Assembly: GCF_039536205.1 (NCBI RefSeq)
Contig: NZ_BAAAYL010000001.1
Span: 4,712,001 to 4,776,000, forward strand
Reading direction: 5' to 3'
DNA: 64,000 nt
Origin: Streptomyces sannanensis
GTDB lineage: Bacteria > Actinomycetota > Actinomycetes > Streptomycetales > Streptomycetaceae
How positions within the stretch are numbered: the stretch's first letter is position 1; each line of letters begins with the position of its first letter. Of this stretch, positions 53,637 to 64,000 are shown piece after piece. Both the position numbers and the translations under genes were made by a program. A model generated the notes under the pieces. The model was not told the DNA's origin. It worked only from the letters and a program-made list of their open reading frames with translations, and searched no databases.

Positions 53637-55229
53637 ATGGCGGAGCTCACGATCCGGCCGGAGGAGATCCGGGACGCGCTGGAGAACTTTGTCCAGTCGT
53701 ACAAGCCGGACGCGGCCTCGCGCGAGGAGGTCGGTACGGTCAGCCTTGCCGGCGACGGCATCGCGAAGGTCGAGGGTCTTCCCTCGGCCATGGCCAACGA
53801 GCTGCTGAAGTTCGAGGACGGCACCCTCGGCCTCGCCCTCAACCTCGAGGAGCGCGAGATCGGTGCCATCGTCCTCGGTGAGTTCAGCGGCATCGAGGAG
53901 GGCCAGTCGGTCACCCGCACCGGCGAGGTCCTGTCCGTCGCCGTCGGCGAGGGCTACCTCGGCCGTGTTGTCGACCCGCTCGGCAACCCGATCGACGGTC
54001 TCGGCGAGATCGAGACCTCCGGCCGCCGCGCCCTCGAGCTGCAGGCCCCCACGGTCATGCAGCGCAAGTCGGTGCACGAGCCGATGGAGACCGGCTACAA
54101 GGCCGTCGACGCGATGACCCCGGTCGGCCGTGGCCAGCGTCAGCTGATCATCGGTGACCGTCAGACCGGCAAGACCGCCCTGGCCGTCGACACGATCATC
54201 AACCAGCGCGACAACTGGCGCTCGGGCGACCCGAAGAAGCAGGTCCGCTGCATCTACGTCGCCATCGGCCAGAAGGGCTCCACCATCGCGTCCGTGCGCG
54301 GCGCGCTGGAGGAGGCCGGCGCCCTGGAGTACACGACCATCGTCGCCGCCCCGGCGTCCGACCCGGCCGGCTTCAAGTACCTGGCGCCGTACACCGGCTC
54401 CGCCATCGGTCAGCAGTGGATGTACGAGGGCAAGCACGTCCTCATCATCTTCGACGACCTGTCGAAGCAGGCGGATGCCTACCGCGCCGTGTCGCTGCTG
54501 CTGCGCCGCCCGCCGGGTCGTGAGGCCTACCCGGGTGACGTCTTCTACCTGCACTCGCGTCTGCTGGAGCGCTGCGCCAAGCTCTCCGACGAGATGGGCG
54601 CCGGTTCGATGACGGGTCTGCCGATCGTCGAGACCAAGGCGAACGACGTGTCGGCGTTCATCCCGACCAACGTCATCTCCATCACCGACGGCCAGTGCTT
54701 CCTGGAGTCCGACCTGTTCAACGCCGGTCAGCGTCCGGCCCTGAACGTCGGTATCTCGGTCTCCCGAGTCGGTGGCTCCGCCCAGCACAAGGCCATGAAG
54801 CAGGTCTCCGGCCGTCTGCGTGTGGACCTGGCCCAGTACCGCGAGCTGGAGGCGTTCGCCGCCTTCGGTTCCGACCTGGACGCCGCGTCGAAGGCCTCGC
54901 TGGAGCGCGGTAAGCGCATGGTCGAGCTGCTGAAGCAGGCGCAGTACGCCCCGTACTCCACCGAGGACCAGGTCGTCTCCATCTGGGCCGGCACCACCGG
55001 CAAGATGGACGACGTCCCGGTCCAGGACATCCGCCGCTTCGAGCGCGAGCTGCTGGACTACCTGCACCGCGAGCACAAGTCGTTGATGACCGGTATCCGC
55101 GAGGGCGGCAAGATGTCGGACGACACCCTCGACAAGGTCGCGGAGCTCATCGCCACCTTCAAGAAGCAGTTCGAGACCTTCGACGGCAAGCTGCTCGGCG
55201 AGGACGCCGCCGTCAACGTCTCCAAGTGA
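53637..55229 (+). CDS. atpA: F0F1 ATP synthase subunit alpha
   Basis: 530 residues from ATG 53637. P-loop [13 protein letters not shown] near 173, beta-barrel start [20 protein letters not shown], and the alpha signature [20 protein letters not shown]. Non-catalytic nucleotide site of the F1 hexamer. Confidence 0.98.
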   Translation: MAELTIRPEEIRDALENFVQSYKPDAASREEVGTVSLAGDGIAKVEGLPSAMANELLKFEDGTLGLALNLEEREIGAIVLGEFSGIEEGQSVTRTGEVLSVAVGEGYLGRVVDPLGNPIDGLGEIETSGRRALELQAPTVMQRKSVHEPMETGYKAVDAMTPVGRGQRQLIIGDRQTGKTALAVDTIINQRDNWRSGDPKKQVRCIYVAIGQKGSTIASVRGALEEAGALEYTTIVAAPASDPAGFKYLAPYTGSAIGQQWMYEGKHVLIIFDDLSKQADAYRAVSLLLRRPPGREAYPGDVFYLHSRLLERCAKLSDEMGAGSMTGLPIVETKANDVSAFIPTNVISITDGQCFLESDLFNAGQRPALNVGISVSRVGGSAQHKAMKQVSGRLRVDLAQYRELEAFAAFGSDLDAASKASLERGKRMVELLKQAQYAPYSTEDQVVSIWAGTTGKMDDVPVQDIRRFERELLDYLHREHKSLMTGIREGGKMSDDTLDKVAELIATFKKQFETFDGKLLGEDAAVNVSK

Positions 55230-55249
55230 CGACGGAAGGGACCTGACTC

Positions 55250-57609
<2,360 letters not shown>

Positions 57610-57626
57610 GTCCCGTGACGTACTGA

Positions 57627-57652
57627 GGGGGGCGGGTTTCGTCCCGCCCCCC
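57627..57652 (+). terminator. Strong hairpin between atpD and atpC
   Basis: 10-bp perfect stem GGGGGGCGGG/CCCGCCCCCC with a TTTCGT loop, extended by outer GTGAC/GTCAC pairing (57615-57659). It lies inside the operon and should lower atpC transcription or stabilise the upstream message. Confidence 0.8.
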
Positions 57653-57800
57653 TTGTCACGTCCCCCGGGGGCCGTCCCCCGGAAAACCCCCGGTCGACAT
57701 GACCGGGGAGGGCCCGAGGACGCATCCGCGCCCTCGAGCCCGTCTAGACTTTGACCCAACACCCGGCAGAACCGCCGGGTGGTGACCCGAGGAGCCACCC

Positions 57801-58175
57801 TTGGCTGCTGAGCTGCACGTCGAGCTGGTCGCCGCCGACCGCCAGGTCTGGTCCGGTGAGGCCACCCTGGTCGTCGCGCGTACCGAGTCCGGCGACATCG
57901 GCGTCATGGCCGGTCACCAGCCGCTGCTCGGTGTGCTGGAGTCGGGCCCGGTGACGATCCGTACGAGCGAGGGCAAGGTGGTTGTCGCCGCCGTGCACGG
58001 CGGTTTCATCACCTTCGCGGACAACAAGCTTTCGCTGCTGGCCGAGATCGCCGAGCTGGCGGACGAGATCGATGTCCAGCGCGCGGAGCGGGCGCTGGAA
58101 CGCGCCAAGTCGGACGCGGACGCCGCCGCCGAGCGCCGCGCCGAAGTCCGGCTGCTTTCGGTCTCCAAGCGCTGA
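57801..58175 (+). CDS. atpC: F0F1 ATP synthase subunit epsilon
   Basis: 124 residues from TTG 57801 with GAGGAG upstream. Beta-sandwich AELHVELVAADRQVWSGEAT and MAGHQPLLGVLESGPVTIRT, then a C-terminal helical hairpin EIAELADEIDVQRAERALER. Couples the rotor and may inhibit ATP hydrolysis. Starts 191 bases after atpD. Confidence 0.95.
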   Translation: MAAELHVELVAADRQVWSGEATLVVARTESGDIGVMAGHQPLLGVLESGPVTIRTSEGKVVVAAVHGGFITFADNKLSLLAEIAELADEIDVQRAERALERAKSDADAAAERRAEVRLLSVSKR

Positions 58176-58194
58176 CCGAGGCCGACGGAATACT

Positions 58195-58242
58195 CTCAGC
58201 CGCGGCCCGGACTGGAATTTTCCAGACCGGGCCGCGGCTGAG
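58195..58242 (+). terminator. ATP synthase operon terminator
   Basis: 48-base near-perfect palindrome: outer 16-bp stem (CTCAGCCGCGGCCCGG and its complement) plus inner CTGGAA/TTCCAG with one A-A mismatch and a TT loop. It lies 20 bases after atpC. Confidence 0.9.
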
Positions 58243-58308
58243 GCAATGCAGGAGTTTGACGGTCCGGGCGACTCCCGGACCCCGAATGGAGCGAGGAGGT
58301 CGGTGTAG

Positions 58309-58755
58309 ATGATCCTCGCTCTGCTTGTGTGCGGCCTGGTCGTCGCGCTGGTAGTGGTGGGACTCTTCGTCTTCGGTCTTCGCCGGCGGCTGATCCAGCG
58401 CTCCGGCGGGACCTTCGACTGCAGCCTGCGCTGGAACGTCCCGGAGGAGCCCGACACCACCGGCAAGGGCTGGGTGTACGGCGTGGCCCGCTACGGCGGC
58501 GACCGCGTCGAGTGGTTCCGTGTCTTCTCGTACGCCCCGCGCCCGCGCCGGCTGCTGGAGCGCTCGGCGATCGAGGTGATCGCCCGCCGGATGCCCGAGG
58601 GCGAGGAGGAGCTCGCGCTGCTGTCCGACTCGGTGATCCTCGCCTGCACCCACCGCGACACGCGCCTGGAGCTGGCGATGAGCGAGGACGCGCTCACCGG
58701 TTTCCTCGCCTGGCTGGAAGCGGCGCCGCCCGGCCAGCGAGTAAATGTGGCCTGA
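58309..58755 (+). CDS. DUF2550 membrane-anchored protein
   Basis: 148 residues, ATG with GAGGAGGT upstream. One N-terminal membrane helix (LALLVCGLVVALVVVGLFVF), then a basic RRRLIQRSGGTFDCSLRWN stretch and a cytoplasmic beta-rich domain with WVYGVARYGGDRVEWFRVFS. Matches the actinobacterial DUF2550 family located after the atp operon. Role unknown. Its last five codons are repeated 62 bases downstream. Confidence 0.9.
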   Translation: MILALLVCGLVVALVVVGLFVFGLRRRLIQRSGGTFDCSLRWNVPEEPDTTGKGWVYGVARYGGDRVEWFRVFSYAPRPRRLLERSAIEVIARRMPEGEEELALLSDSVILACTHRDTRLELAMSEDALTGFLAWLEAAPPGQRVNVA

Positions 58756-58824
58756 TCGGCCCTCGCTGGTTGGGGGTCCCCCCGGACGGAGTCCGGGGGA
58801 GAGTGAATGTGGCCTGATCGGCCC
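58739..58824. repeat. 24-base direct repeat around a palindromic element
   Basis: 58739-58762 and 58801-58824 agree at 23 of 24 positions. The first contains the end of the DUF2550 gene (VNVA-stop). Between them sits a GC palindrome (GGGGGTCCCCCCGGA, then TCCGGGGGA). Confidence 0.9.
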
Positions 58825-59012
58825 GGTTGAAGTTGCCGCGCAGCGGCTGGTCCCAGGTGTCGGCGACACCGTCGACGCTCCGGTCGGCGGTGTACGCCTT
58901 GTCGTAGGCGGCGTAGCAGTCGCCGATGGTGCACTTGGCGTTCTGGACGTTGCCGAAGGCGTAGTTGATGTACGTGATCTTCGGTGCGGTGCCGCTGGAG
59001 ATCCGGACCTAT
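58825..59012 (-). pseudogene. Family 18 chitinase gene remnant
   Basis: On the minus strand the frame reads SSGTAPKITYINYAFGNVQN, then CTIGDCYAAYDKAYTADRSV and DGVADTWDQPLRGNFN. This is the first barrel region of Streptomyces family 18 chitinases. The signal/binding region, the DxxDxDxE catalytic motif and everything after are missing. It begins right next to the stop of the response-regulator gene and ends at the 24-base direct repeat. Confidence 0.8.
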
Positions 59013-59016
59013 GCCC

Positions 59017-59739
59017 TCAGAGGCCCAACTCCTGTGCCAGAACCGCCGCTTGGACCCGGCTGCGCAGCTCCAGCTTGCCCAGCAGCCTGCTGACATGGGT
59101 CTTCACCGTGGCCTCGGCCATCTCCAGACGGATGGCGATCTCGGCGTTGGACAGCCCCCTGCCCAGACAGCCCAGCACCTCGCGCTCCCGTCGCGTCAGC
59201 GCGTCGAGCACCGCCGGGTCCGGCACGCTCTCCGGCCGCACCTGCAGGGGCGCGGCGAATTCGGCGATCAGCCGCCGGGTGACCGCCGGGGCGATCATCC
59301 CCTCGCCGCGGGCGACCGTACGCACCGCCTCGATCAGGTCCTTGGCCTCCGCGTTCTTCAGCAGAAATCCGGCCGCTCCGGAGCGCAGCGCACCGAAGAC
59401 ATACTCGTCGAGGTCGAACGTGGTGAGCACGAGCACGTCCGCGAGCTGCTCGGCGACGACCTGACGGGTCGCCGACACGCCATCGAGCCGCGGCATCTGA
59501 ATGTCCATCAGCACCAGATCGGGCCGCAGTTCGCGGGCCAGCGCCACGGCCTCCTCGCCGTCCGCGGCCTCCCCGACGACCTCGATGTCCGGGGCGCTGC
59601 GGAGGATGAGCACCAGGCCGGCACGTACGGCCTGCTGGTCCTCGGCGACCAGCACGCGCACGGGATCCGCCCGGTCCCATGTGCTCCCGGCGCCCGCGCC
59701 CGCCGGATCGCCGCCCGTCCCCACTGCCGACGCTTCCAT
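59017..59739 (-). CDS. LuxR/NarL-family response regulator
   Basis: 240 residues from ATG 59739 (GGGAG site six bases upstream). Receiver: VRVLVAEDQQAVRAGLVLIL, phospho-Asp in LVLMDIQMPRLDG, VLVLTTFDLDEYV and FLLKNAEAKDL. C-terminal NarL HTH: LTRREREVLGCLGRGLSNAE and EATVKTHVSRLLGKL. Partner of the kinase whose gene ends just upstream (61033-59801, same strand). Confidence 0.92.
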   Translation of the reverse strand: MEASAVGTGGDPAGAGAGSTWDRADPVRVLVAEDQQAVRAGLVLILRSAPDIEVVGEAADGEEAVALARELRPDLVLMDIQMPRLDGVSATRQVVAEQLADVLVLTTFDLDEYVFGALRSGAAGFLLKNAEAKDLIEAVRTVARGEGMIAPAVTRRLIAEFAAPLQVRPESVPDPAVLDALTRREREVLGCLGRGLSNAEIAIRLEMAEATVKTHVSRLLGKLELRSRVQAAVLAQELGL

Positions 59740-59800
59740 CCCGCTGCTCCCTCCTCGTTGGTCCTGCCGCCCGGTCGCTTCTCCGGCCGGTATGTCGTCC

Positions 59801-61033
59801 TCAAACGCCGTACGGGCCGGGGTCACCCGGCACCGAGGGGTCCGCCGGCAGGACCGCCTTCACCTGCCAGACCTTCGCCGGACCGCCGGGCCCGCCGGCC
59901 ACCGGGCCCGCCTCGAACTCGCCGTCCAGCAGCGCCACCCGCTCCCGCATCCCGGTCAGACCGGCCCCGGAACCGGGGGCACGGGGGCCGCCCTCACCGG
60001 CGTACGGGCTGACGACCCGTACGCACAGCGACTCCGCGCCCTCCCACAGGGACACCCTGACCTCGCCCGGAGCCGCGTGCTTGACCGCGTTCGTCAGGGA
60101 CTCCTGCACGATGCGGTACGCCGCGAGTTCCACCGACACGGGCAGCGGGCCGCCCGCCGCGCGGCCGTCCTCCAGGACGAACGACAGCCCGCTCGGCGTG
60201 CCGTTCGCCCCGGCCCGCGCGACCAGCGCGTCGAGCCCGGCGAGCGTCGGCGCGGCGGCCGGCTCGTTGTCGTCGCCGCTGTCCCGGAGCAGCCCGATGA
60301 GCCGGCGCATCTCCGCCAGCCCCTCCACGCTGTTCTCCCGGATGACCGTGAGCGCCTGATGGGTGGTCGCGTGGTCGTCCAGCGACAGCGCCGCCGTGGA
60401 ATGGATCGCGATCGCCGAGAGATGATTGGCCACCATGTCGTGCAGCTCACGCGCCATCCGGGCACGCTCGGCCACCACCGCCTGGGTACGATCCATCTCC
60501 GCGAGCAGCGCGGTCTGCTCCGCGCGCAGCCCGGCCGCGATCGCCGCCTCCCGGTGGTTACGGATGATCGCGCCCGTGGTGGCCGGGCCGAAGGACACCA
60601 GGCCGGTCACCACACCGATCAGCAGCGCCTCCGGCTTGCGGAACCAGGCCAGGAAACCGATCGTCACCGCCACCGTGACGAGCCCTGTGGAGATCGGCAG
60701 CCGCCGGGCCTGGGCGGGCGTCCCGTACACCACGGCCGCGTACATCACATCGGTGAACATCAGGACCGTCGCCAGATCACCTCGGGTGAACTGGTCCGCG
60801 ACCACCGCGACCGTACCGACCACGACGGCGGTCCTGGGCCGTGTCCTGCGCAGCAGCTCCATCGCGGCCATCGTGGCGAGCGGCACGAGCGTCACCCAGC
60901 GGGGCAGCAGATCGACGCCCGACTGGGTGTCCAGGCCGAGCGACCACAGCAGTAGGCCGCCGAGCAGGCCGACGACCGCGATGCGGATGTCGTCGCGGTG
61001 GGGGCGGGGGAAAGTCACACCCCCATCCAACAC
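59801..61033 (-). CDS. Sensor histidine kinase (HisKA_3/NarX type)
   Basis: 410 residues. Four to six N-terminal membrane segments (VVGLLGGLLLWSLGLD, VTLVPLATMAAMELL, FTDVMYAAVVYGTP, GLVTVAVTIGFLAWF), dimerisation H-box ERARMARELHDMVANHLSAI with the phospho-His, N-box VQESLTNAVKHAAPGEV, and a G-box GSGAGLTGMRERVALL. It is first in the kinase-regulator operon. The signal is unknown. Starts near 61018-61033 are ambiguous. Confidence 0.92.
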   Translation of the reverse strand: MLDGGVTFPRPHRDDIRIAVVGLLGGLLLWSLGLDTQSGVDLLPRWVTLVPLATMAAMELLRRTRPRTAVVVGTVAVVADQFTRGDLATVLMFTDVMYAAVVYGTPAQARRLPISTGLVTVAVTIGFLAWFRKPEALLIGVVTGLVSFGPATTGAIIRNHREAAIAAGLRAEQTALLAEMDRTQAVVAERARMARELHDMVANHLSAIAIHSTAALSLDDHATTHQALTVIRENSVEGLAEMRRLIGLLRDSGDDNEPAAAPTLAGLDALVARAGANGTPSGLSFVLEDGRAAGGPLPVSVELAAYRIVQESLTNAVKHAAPGEVRVSLWEGAESLCVRVVSPYAGEGGPRAPGSGAGLTGMRERVALLDGEFEAGPVAGGPGGPAKVWQVKAVLPADPSVPGDPGPYGV

Positions 61034-61172
61034 GGCTCCCGCGGCCCCGGCCTCACCGTTCAGGGCGAGGCCGCACTACATCGAAAGATGCAGCGAAGCA
61101 TCGTCATCGCCGACGATGATCAACGAGCGCGCATCAGGAATGCTGGTGGGCAGGATCCGAGAGGAGAGCACC

Positions 61173-61727
61173 GTGATCGTCACGCTGATCGTCGCCTGTG
61201 AGATCGCCTTCTGGGTGCTGCTGGTCGCCGGTCTGGCCGTACGCTACCTGCTCCGCATGCCACGCGCCGGCGCCGGCCTGCTGCTGTGCGAGCCCCTGCT
61301 GGAGCTCGTTCTTCTCGTCGTCACCGCGATCGATCTCAAGAACGGCGCCGCGCCGGACTGGAAGCACGGTCTCGCAGCGATCTACATCGGCTTCACGGTC
61401 GCCTACGGCCACTACACCATCAGCTGGGCCGACGCCCGCTTCGCCCACCGCTTCGCCGGCGGGCCGCCCCCGGTCAAGCCCCCGCGCTACGGCATGGCCC
61501 GCGCCCGCCACGAGGGCAAGCTCTGGCTCCGCACGGTCGTGGCTGCTGCCGTCGCCTGCGCCCTGCTCCAGTTCGCCATCTGGTACGTCGGTGACGACGG
61601 CGACATCAGCTCGCTCACCGCCTGGCAGAGGACGGCCCTGCAGGCCATCTTCATCCACGGCCTGATCGCGCTGTCGTACGCGATCTGGCCAAAGAAGGAG
61701 AAGGCCCCGGCGCGGCTGCGGGACTGA
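61173..61727 (+). CDS. Unknown membrane protein
   Basis: 184 residues from GTG 61173, GAGGAG six bases upstream; starts further upstream are in frame but less supported. About five hydrophobic segments (VTLIVACEIAFWVLLVAGLA, LLLVVTAIDL, VAAAVACALLQFAIWYV, ALQAIFIHGLIALSYAIW). It matches conserved actinobacterial integral membrane proteins of unknown role. Divergent from the kinase gene; ends just before a 111-bp repeat array. Confidence 0.75.
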   Translation: MIVTLIVACEIAFWVLLVAGLAVRYLLRMPRAGAGLLLCEPLLELVLLVVTAIDLKNGAAPDWKHGLAAIYIGFTVAYGHYTISWADARFAHRFAGGPPPVKPPRYGMARARHEGKLWLRTVVAAAVACALLQFAIWYVGDDGDISSLTAWQRTALQAIFIHGLIALSYAIWPKKEKAPARLRD

Positions 61728-61740
61728 GTCCAACCGCGTC

Positions 61741-62250
61741 CAGCGTTCGCCGCCCGGTACCCGGAGCACGTCGCGGGCCTCTTTGTTCGCTGCCCTCGCC
61801 AGGATGTTGTATTTCCCGGGGGCAACCCCCGGACCCCCGGCAGGTCCGGCTCAGCGTTCGCCGCCCGGTACCCGGAGCACGTCGCGGGCCTCTTTGTTCG
61901 CTGCCCTCGCCAGGATGTTGTGTTTCCCGGGGGCAACCCCCGGACCCCCGGCAGGTCCGGCTCAGCGTTCGCCGCCCGGTACCCAGAGCACGTCGCCGGC
62001 CTCTTTGTTCGCTGCCCTCGCCAGGATGTTGTGTTTCCCGGGGGCAACCCCCGGACCCCCGGCAGGTCCGGCTCAGCGTTCGCCGCCCGGTACCCAGAGC
62101 ACGTCGCCGGCCTCCTTGTTCGCTGCCCTCGCCAGGATGCTGTGTTTCCCGGGGGCAACCCCCGGACCCCCGGCAGGTCCGGCTCAGCGTTCGCCGCCCG
62201 GTACCCAGAGCACGTCGCCGGCCTCCTTGTTCGCTGCCCTCGCCAGAATG
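61741..62250. repeat. 111-bp tandem repeat array overlapping the 3' end of the cobalamin adenosyltransferase gene
   Basis: Units begin at 61741, 61852, 61963 and 62074 (four full units of exactly 111 bases), plus a fifth partial unit 62185-62250 that is the real gene end. Each unit copies the last 22 codons of the minus-strand gene plus a GC palindrome (CCGGGGGCAACCCCCGG). Units nearer the gene are more like it (CCAGAG...GCCGGCC against CCGGAG...GCGGGCC), which shows stepwise duplication. The array lies at the junction of two converging genes, and the hairpins may terminate both. Confidence 0.95.
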
Positions 62251-62756
62251 AACAGCAGGTCCGACAGCCGGTTCAGATACGTCGCCGTGAGGCCGTTCAT
62301 CGCTTCGCCGTGCACCTCCAGCGCCGCCCAGGTGGATCGCTCCGCGCGGCGGACCACCGTGCAGGCCTGGTGCAGCAGTGCCGCGCCCGGGGTGCCGCCC
62401 GGCAGGATGAAGGAGCGCAGCTTCTCCAGCTCCGCGAGGAAGCGGTCGCAGTCCTCCTCCAGCTTGTCGACGTAGGACTGCTCGACCCGCAGCGGCGGGT
62501 ACTTGGGGTTCTCCACGACCGGCGTCGACAGGTCCGCGCCCACGTCGAACAGGTCGTTCTGTACGCGGGTGAGGACCTTCACGACCTCCTCGGGCAGCTG
62601 CCCGAGCGCGATCGCCGTGCCGATGACCGCGTTGGCCTCATTGGCATCGGCATATGCCGAAATACGCAGATCCGTCTTGGCGACCCGGCTCATGTCGCCC
62701 AGCGCCGTGGTGCCCTTGTCGCCGGTGCGGGTGTAGATACGCGTCAGATTGACCAT
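62184..62756 (-). CDS. Cob(I)alamin adenosyltransferase, PduO type
   Basis: 190 residues. Typical start NLTRIYTRTGDKGTTALGD (ATP-binding), ISAYADANEANAVIG, LFDVGADLSTP, FILPGGTPGAALLHQACTVV RRAER, and LNRLSDLLFILARAANKEAG DVLWVP. Makes adenosylcobalamin from cob(I)alamin and ATP. Its 3' end is multiplied in the 111-bp array. Divergent from the dehydrogenase gene at 62891. Confidence 0.95.
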   Translation of the reverse strand: MVNLTRIYTRTGDKGTTALGDMSRVAKTDLRISAYADANEANAVIGTAIALGQLPEEVVKVLTRVQNDLFDVGADLSTPVVENPKYPPLRVEQSYVDKLEEDCDRFLAELEKLRSFILPGGTPGAALLHQACTVVRRAERSTWAALEVHGEAMNGLTATYLNRLSDLLFILARAANKEAGDVLWVPGGER

Positions 62757-62890
62757 GAGACCAGCCTAGTTGCCGGTGTGATGTCCGCCATGCGGGACGT
62801 GACGCGCATCTCTTCCCCTCCTACCGGGCGGTCACGGACGCTAATCTCCGCCGGAGAGCAGAACGCAAACAGTCGTTAAGGGGATGAGAA

Positions 62891-63739
62891 GTGGCCAGGA
62901 AGCTCGCCGTCATCGGAGCCGGACTCATGGGATCGGGTATCGCGCAGGTCTCCGCCCAGGCGGGCTGGGACGTCGTGCTGCGTGATGTCACCGACGCGGC
63001 CCTGACGCGCGGTACGGACGGCATCAAGGCCTCGTACGACAAGTTCGTCGGCAAGGGCAAGCTGGCCGCGGCGGACGCGGAGGCGGCGCTGGGCCGTATC
63101 ACCACGACCACCGACCTGGACGCGGCCGCCGATGCCGACATCGTCGTCGAGGCCGTCTTCGAGAAGCTCGAGGTCAAGCACGAGATCTTCCGTGCGCTCG
63201 ACAAGCTGGTGAAGGACGAGACCGTTCTCGCCTCCAACACCTCCGCCATCCCGATCACCAAGATCGCGGCGGTGACCGAGCGGCCCGAGCGGGTCGTCGG
63301 TACGCACTTCTTCTCGCCCGTGCCGATGATGCGGCTGTGCGAGCTGGTCCGCGGCTACAAGACCAGCGACGAAACGCTCGCCACCGCCCGCGAGTTCGCC
63401 GAGTCGGTCGGCAAGACCTGCATCGTCGTCAACCGTGACGTGGCCGGTTTCGTCACCACCCGCCTCATCTCGGCGCTGGTCGTGGAGGCGGCCAAGCTGT
63501 ACGAGTCGGGTGTCGCCACCGCCGAGGACATCGACATAGCCTGCAAGCTGGGCTTCGGCCACGCCATGGGCCCGCTGGCCACCGCCGACCTCACCGGCGT
63601 GGACATCCTGCTGCACGCCACCGAGAACATCTACACCGAGTCCCAGGACGAGAAGTTCGCGCCGCCGGAGCTGATGCGCCGGATGGTGGACGCGGGTGAC
63701 ATCGGCCGCAAGAGCGGGCAGGGCTTCTACAAGCACTGA
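62891..63739 (+). CDS. 3-hydroxybutyryl-CoA dehydrogenase
   Basis: 282 residues, GTG start. NAD site KLAVIGAGLMGSGIAQVSAQ, SNTSAIPITKIA, catalytic His in GTHFFSPVPMMRLCELV with the Asn/Glu partners, and C-terminal GVATAEDIDIACKLGFGHAM and DIGRKSGQGFY. It oxidises 3-hydroxybutyryl-CoA to acetoacetyl-CoA in fatty-acid or butyrate metabolism, and is common in Streptomyces as a source of butyryl/ethylmalonyl-CoA. Confidence 0.95.
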   Translation: MARKLAVIGAGLMGSGIAQVSAQAGWDVVLRDVTDAALTRGTDGIKASYDKFVGKGKLAAADAEAALGRITTTTDLDAAADADIVVEAVFEKLEVKHEIFRALDKLVKDETVLASNTSAIPITKIAAVTERPERVVGTHFFSPVPMMRLCELVRGYKTSDETLATAREFAESVGKTCIVVNRDVAGFVTTRLISALVVEAAKLYESGVATAEDIDIACKLGFGHAMGPLATADLTGVDILLHATENIYTESQDEKFAPPELMRRMVDAGDIGRKSGQGFYKH

Positions 63740-63858
63740 TTGACGATCCCGCACCCAGGCGGGTGATTTGGGTATCGGTTCGCTTACGGGCGGCAACTTC
63801 CCTGCCCTTGCCGCAGTCAGTTGTTGCAGTGACGGACCACGGACTCTCGGGAGCACAT

Positions 63859-64000
63859 ATGCACATCAGGGGCGACCACACCGAGCTGGTCGTCGGGGGG
63901 CGCCTCGACGTCCGCAGCGCGGCGGACGCCCGTACGGTCCTGCACTCCGCCCTCGACGAGGGTGTCGGAGACCTGGTGCTCGACCTGACCGAGCTGGACT
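63859..64000 (+). CDS. STAS-domain anti-sigma factor antagonist, 3' partial
   Basis: ATG 63859 with GGGAG upstream. The visible 47 residues (MHIRGDHTELVVGGRLDVRS, then VLHSALDEGVGDLVLDLTEL) match the first beta-alpha-beta of the STAS fold (SpoIIAA/RsbV). The phospho-Ser segment lies past the window end. Anti-anti-sigma proteins of this type bind anti-sigma kinases such as those encoded at 3488 and 20759, but no direct link is shown. Confidence 0.85.
   Translation, partial: MHIRGDHTELVVGGRLDVRSAADARTVLHSALDEGVGDLVLDLTELD

Noticed and set aside
52569..55076. An 835-codon minus-strand frame opposite atpH-atpA
   Set aside because: Antisense shadow of conserved ATP synthase genes.
61783..62475. 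A 230-codon plus-strand frame with 37-residue repeats
   Set aside because: The repeats come from the 111-bp DNA array whose unit is divisible by three; no start site, and part of it is antisense to the adenosyltransferase gene. The minus-strand frame 61487-62158 is rejected for the same reason.

Overview
The window is high-GC actinobacterial DNA, almost certainly from a Streptomyces chromosome. The support is very high third-position GC, many GTG and TTG starts, DUF397/XRE regulator pairs, and a core gene order (lysA-hom-thrC-thrB-rho-rpmE-prfA-prmC-tsaC/sua5-LMW-PTP-glyA-wecA-like-atpIBEFHAGDC) that is typical of Streptomyces. A tRNA-Arg(CCG) gene at 29438-29509 separates two unlike halves: accessory DNA to the left and conserved chromosome to the right.

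Left half (1-29.4 kb), accessory. From the left edge: a helicase-associated protein cut by the window edge. A module of XRE regulator plus DUF397 protein, divergent from an ATP-binding anti-sigma-like protein (2.2-4.1 kb), then a Uma2-like protein. A secreted HupE/UreJ-like membrane protein followed by a 1566-residue exported phosphoesterase/beta-propeller protein (5-10.8 kb). A type VII-style polymorphic toxin island (11-16.3 kb) with two WXG100 proteins, a WXG-headed toxin ending in an RNase A-like CdiA-CT domain, immunity genes, an orphan half toxin tip and a CdiI-like gene. A broken JmjC-cupin gene overlapping an aldo/keto reductase, opposed to a phosphotransferase (16.5-18.9 kb). A second XRE/DUF397/ATPase module with a glmS remnant embedded beside it (19-21.2 kb). 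Two truncated transposases (IS1182-like and IS5-like) around two genes, one of them of clearly foreign base composition (21.4-25.5 kb). Last comes a cluster with a possible iteron-controlled DNA-binding or replication-like protein, a tiny membrane protein, an unknown protein and a PIN-like protein (26.2-29.3 kb).

Right half (29.4-64 kb), core. A stand-alone receiver protein and the ArgS-related protein NrtL precede the lysine/threonine genes lysA, hom, thrC and thrB. Then come rho, a secreted trypsin-like protease and its catalytically dead paralogue (both with FG-GAP-type repeats), and an LCP cell-wall ligase. The translation/envelope string rpmE, prfA, prmC, sua5, a small tyrosine phosphatase, glyA and a WecA-like transferase leads into the complete F1Fo ATP synthase operon. 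After that come a DUF2550 protein, a chitinase remnant, a two-component system, a small membrane protein, a cobalamin adenosyltransferase whose 3' end is amplified as 111-bp tandem repeats, a 3-hydroxybutyryl-CoA dehydrogenase, and the start of a STAS-domain anti-sigma antagonist.

Most intergenic gaps in the core contain strong GC-rich hairpins, listed as terminators. All calls rest on reading motifs and gene order by eye; no database search was run.
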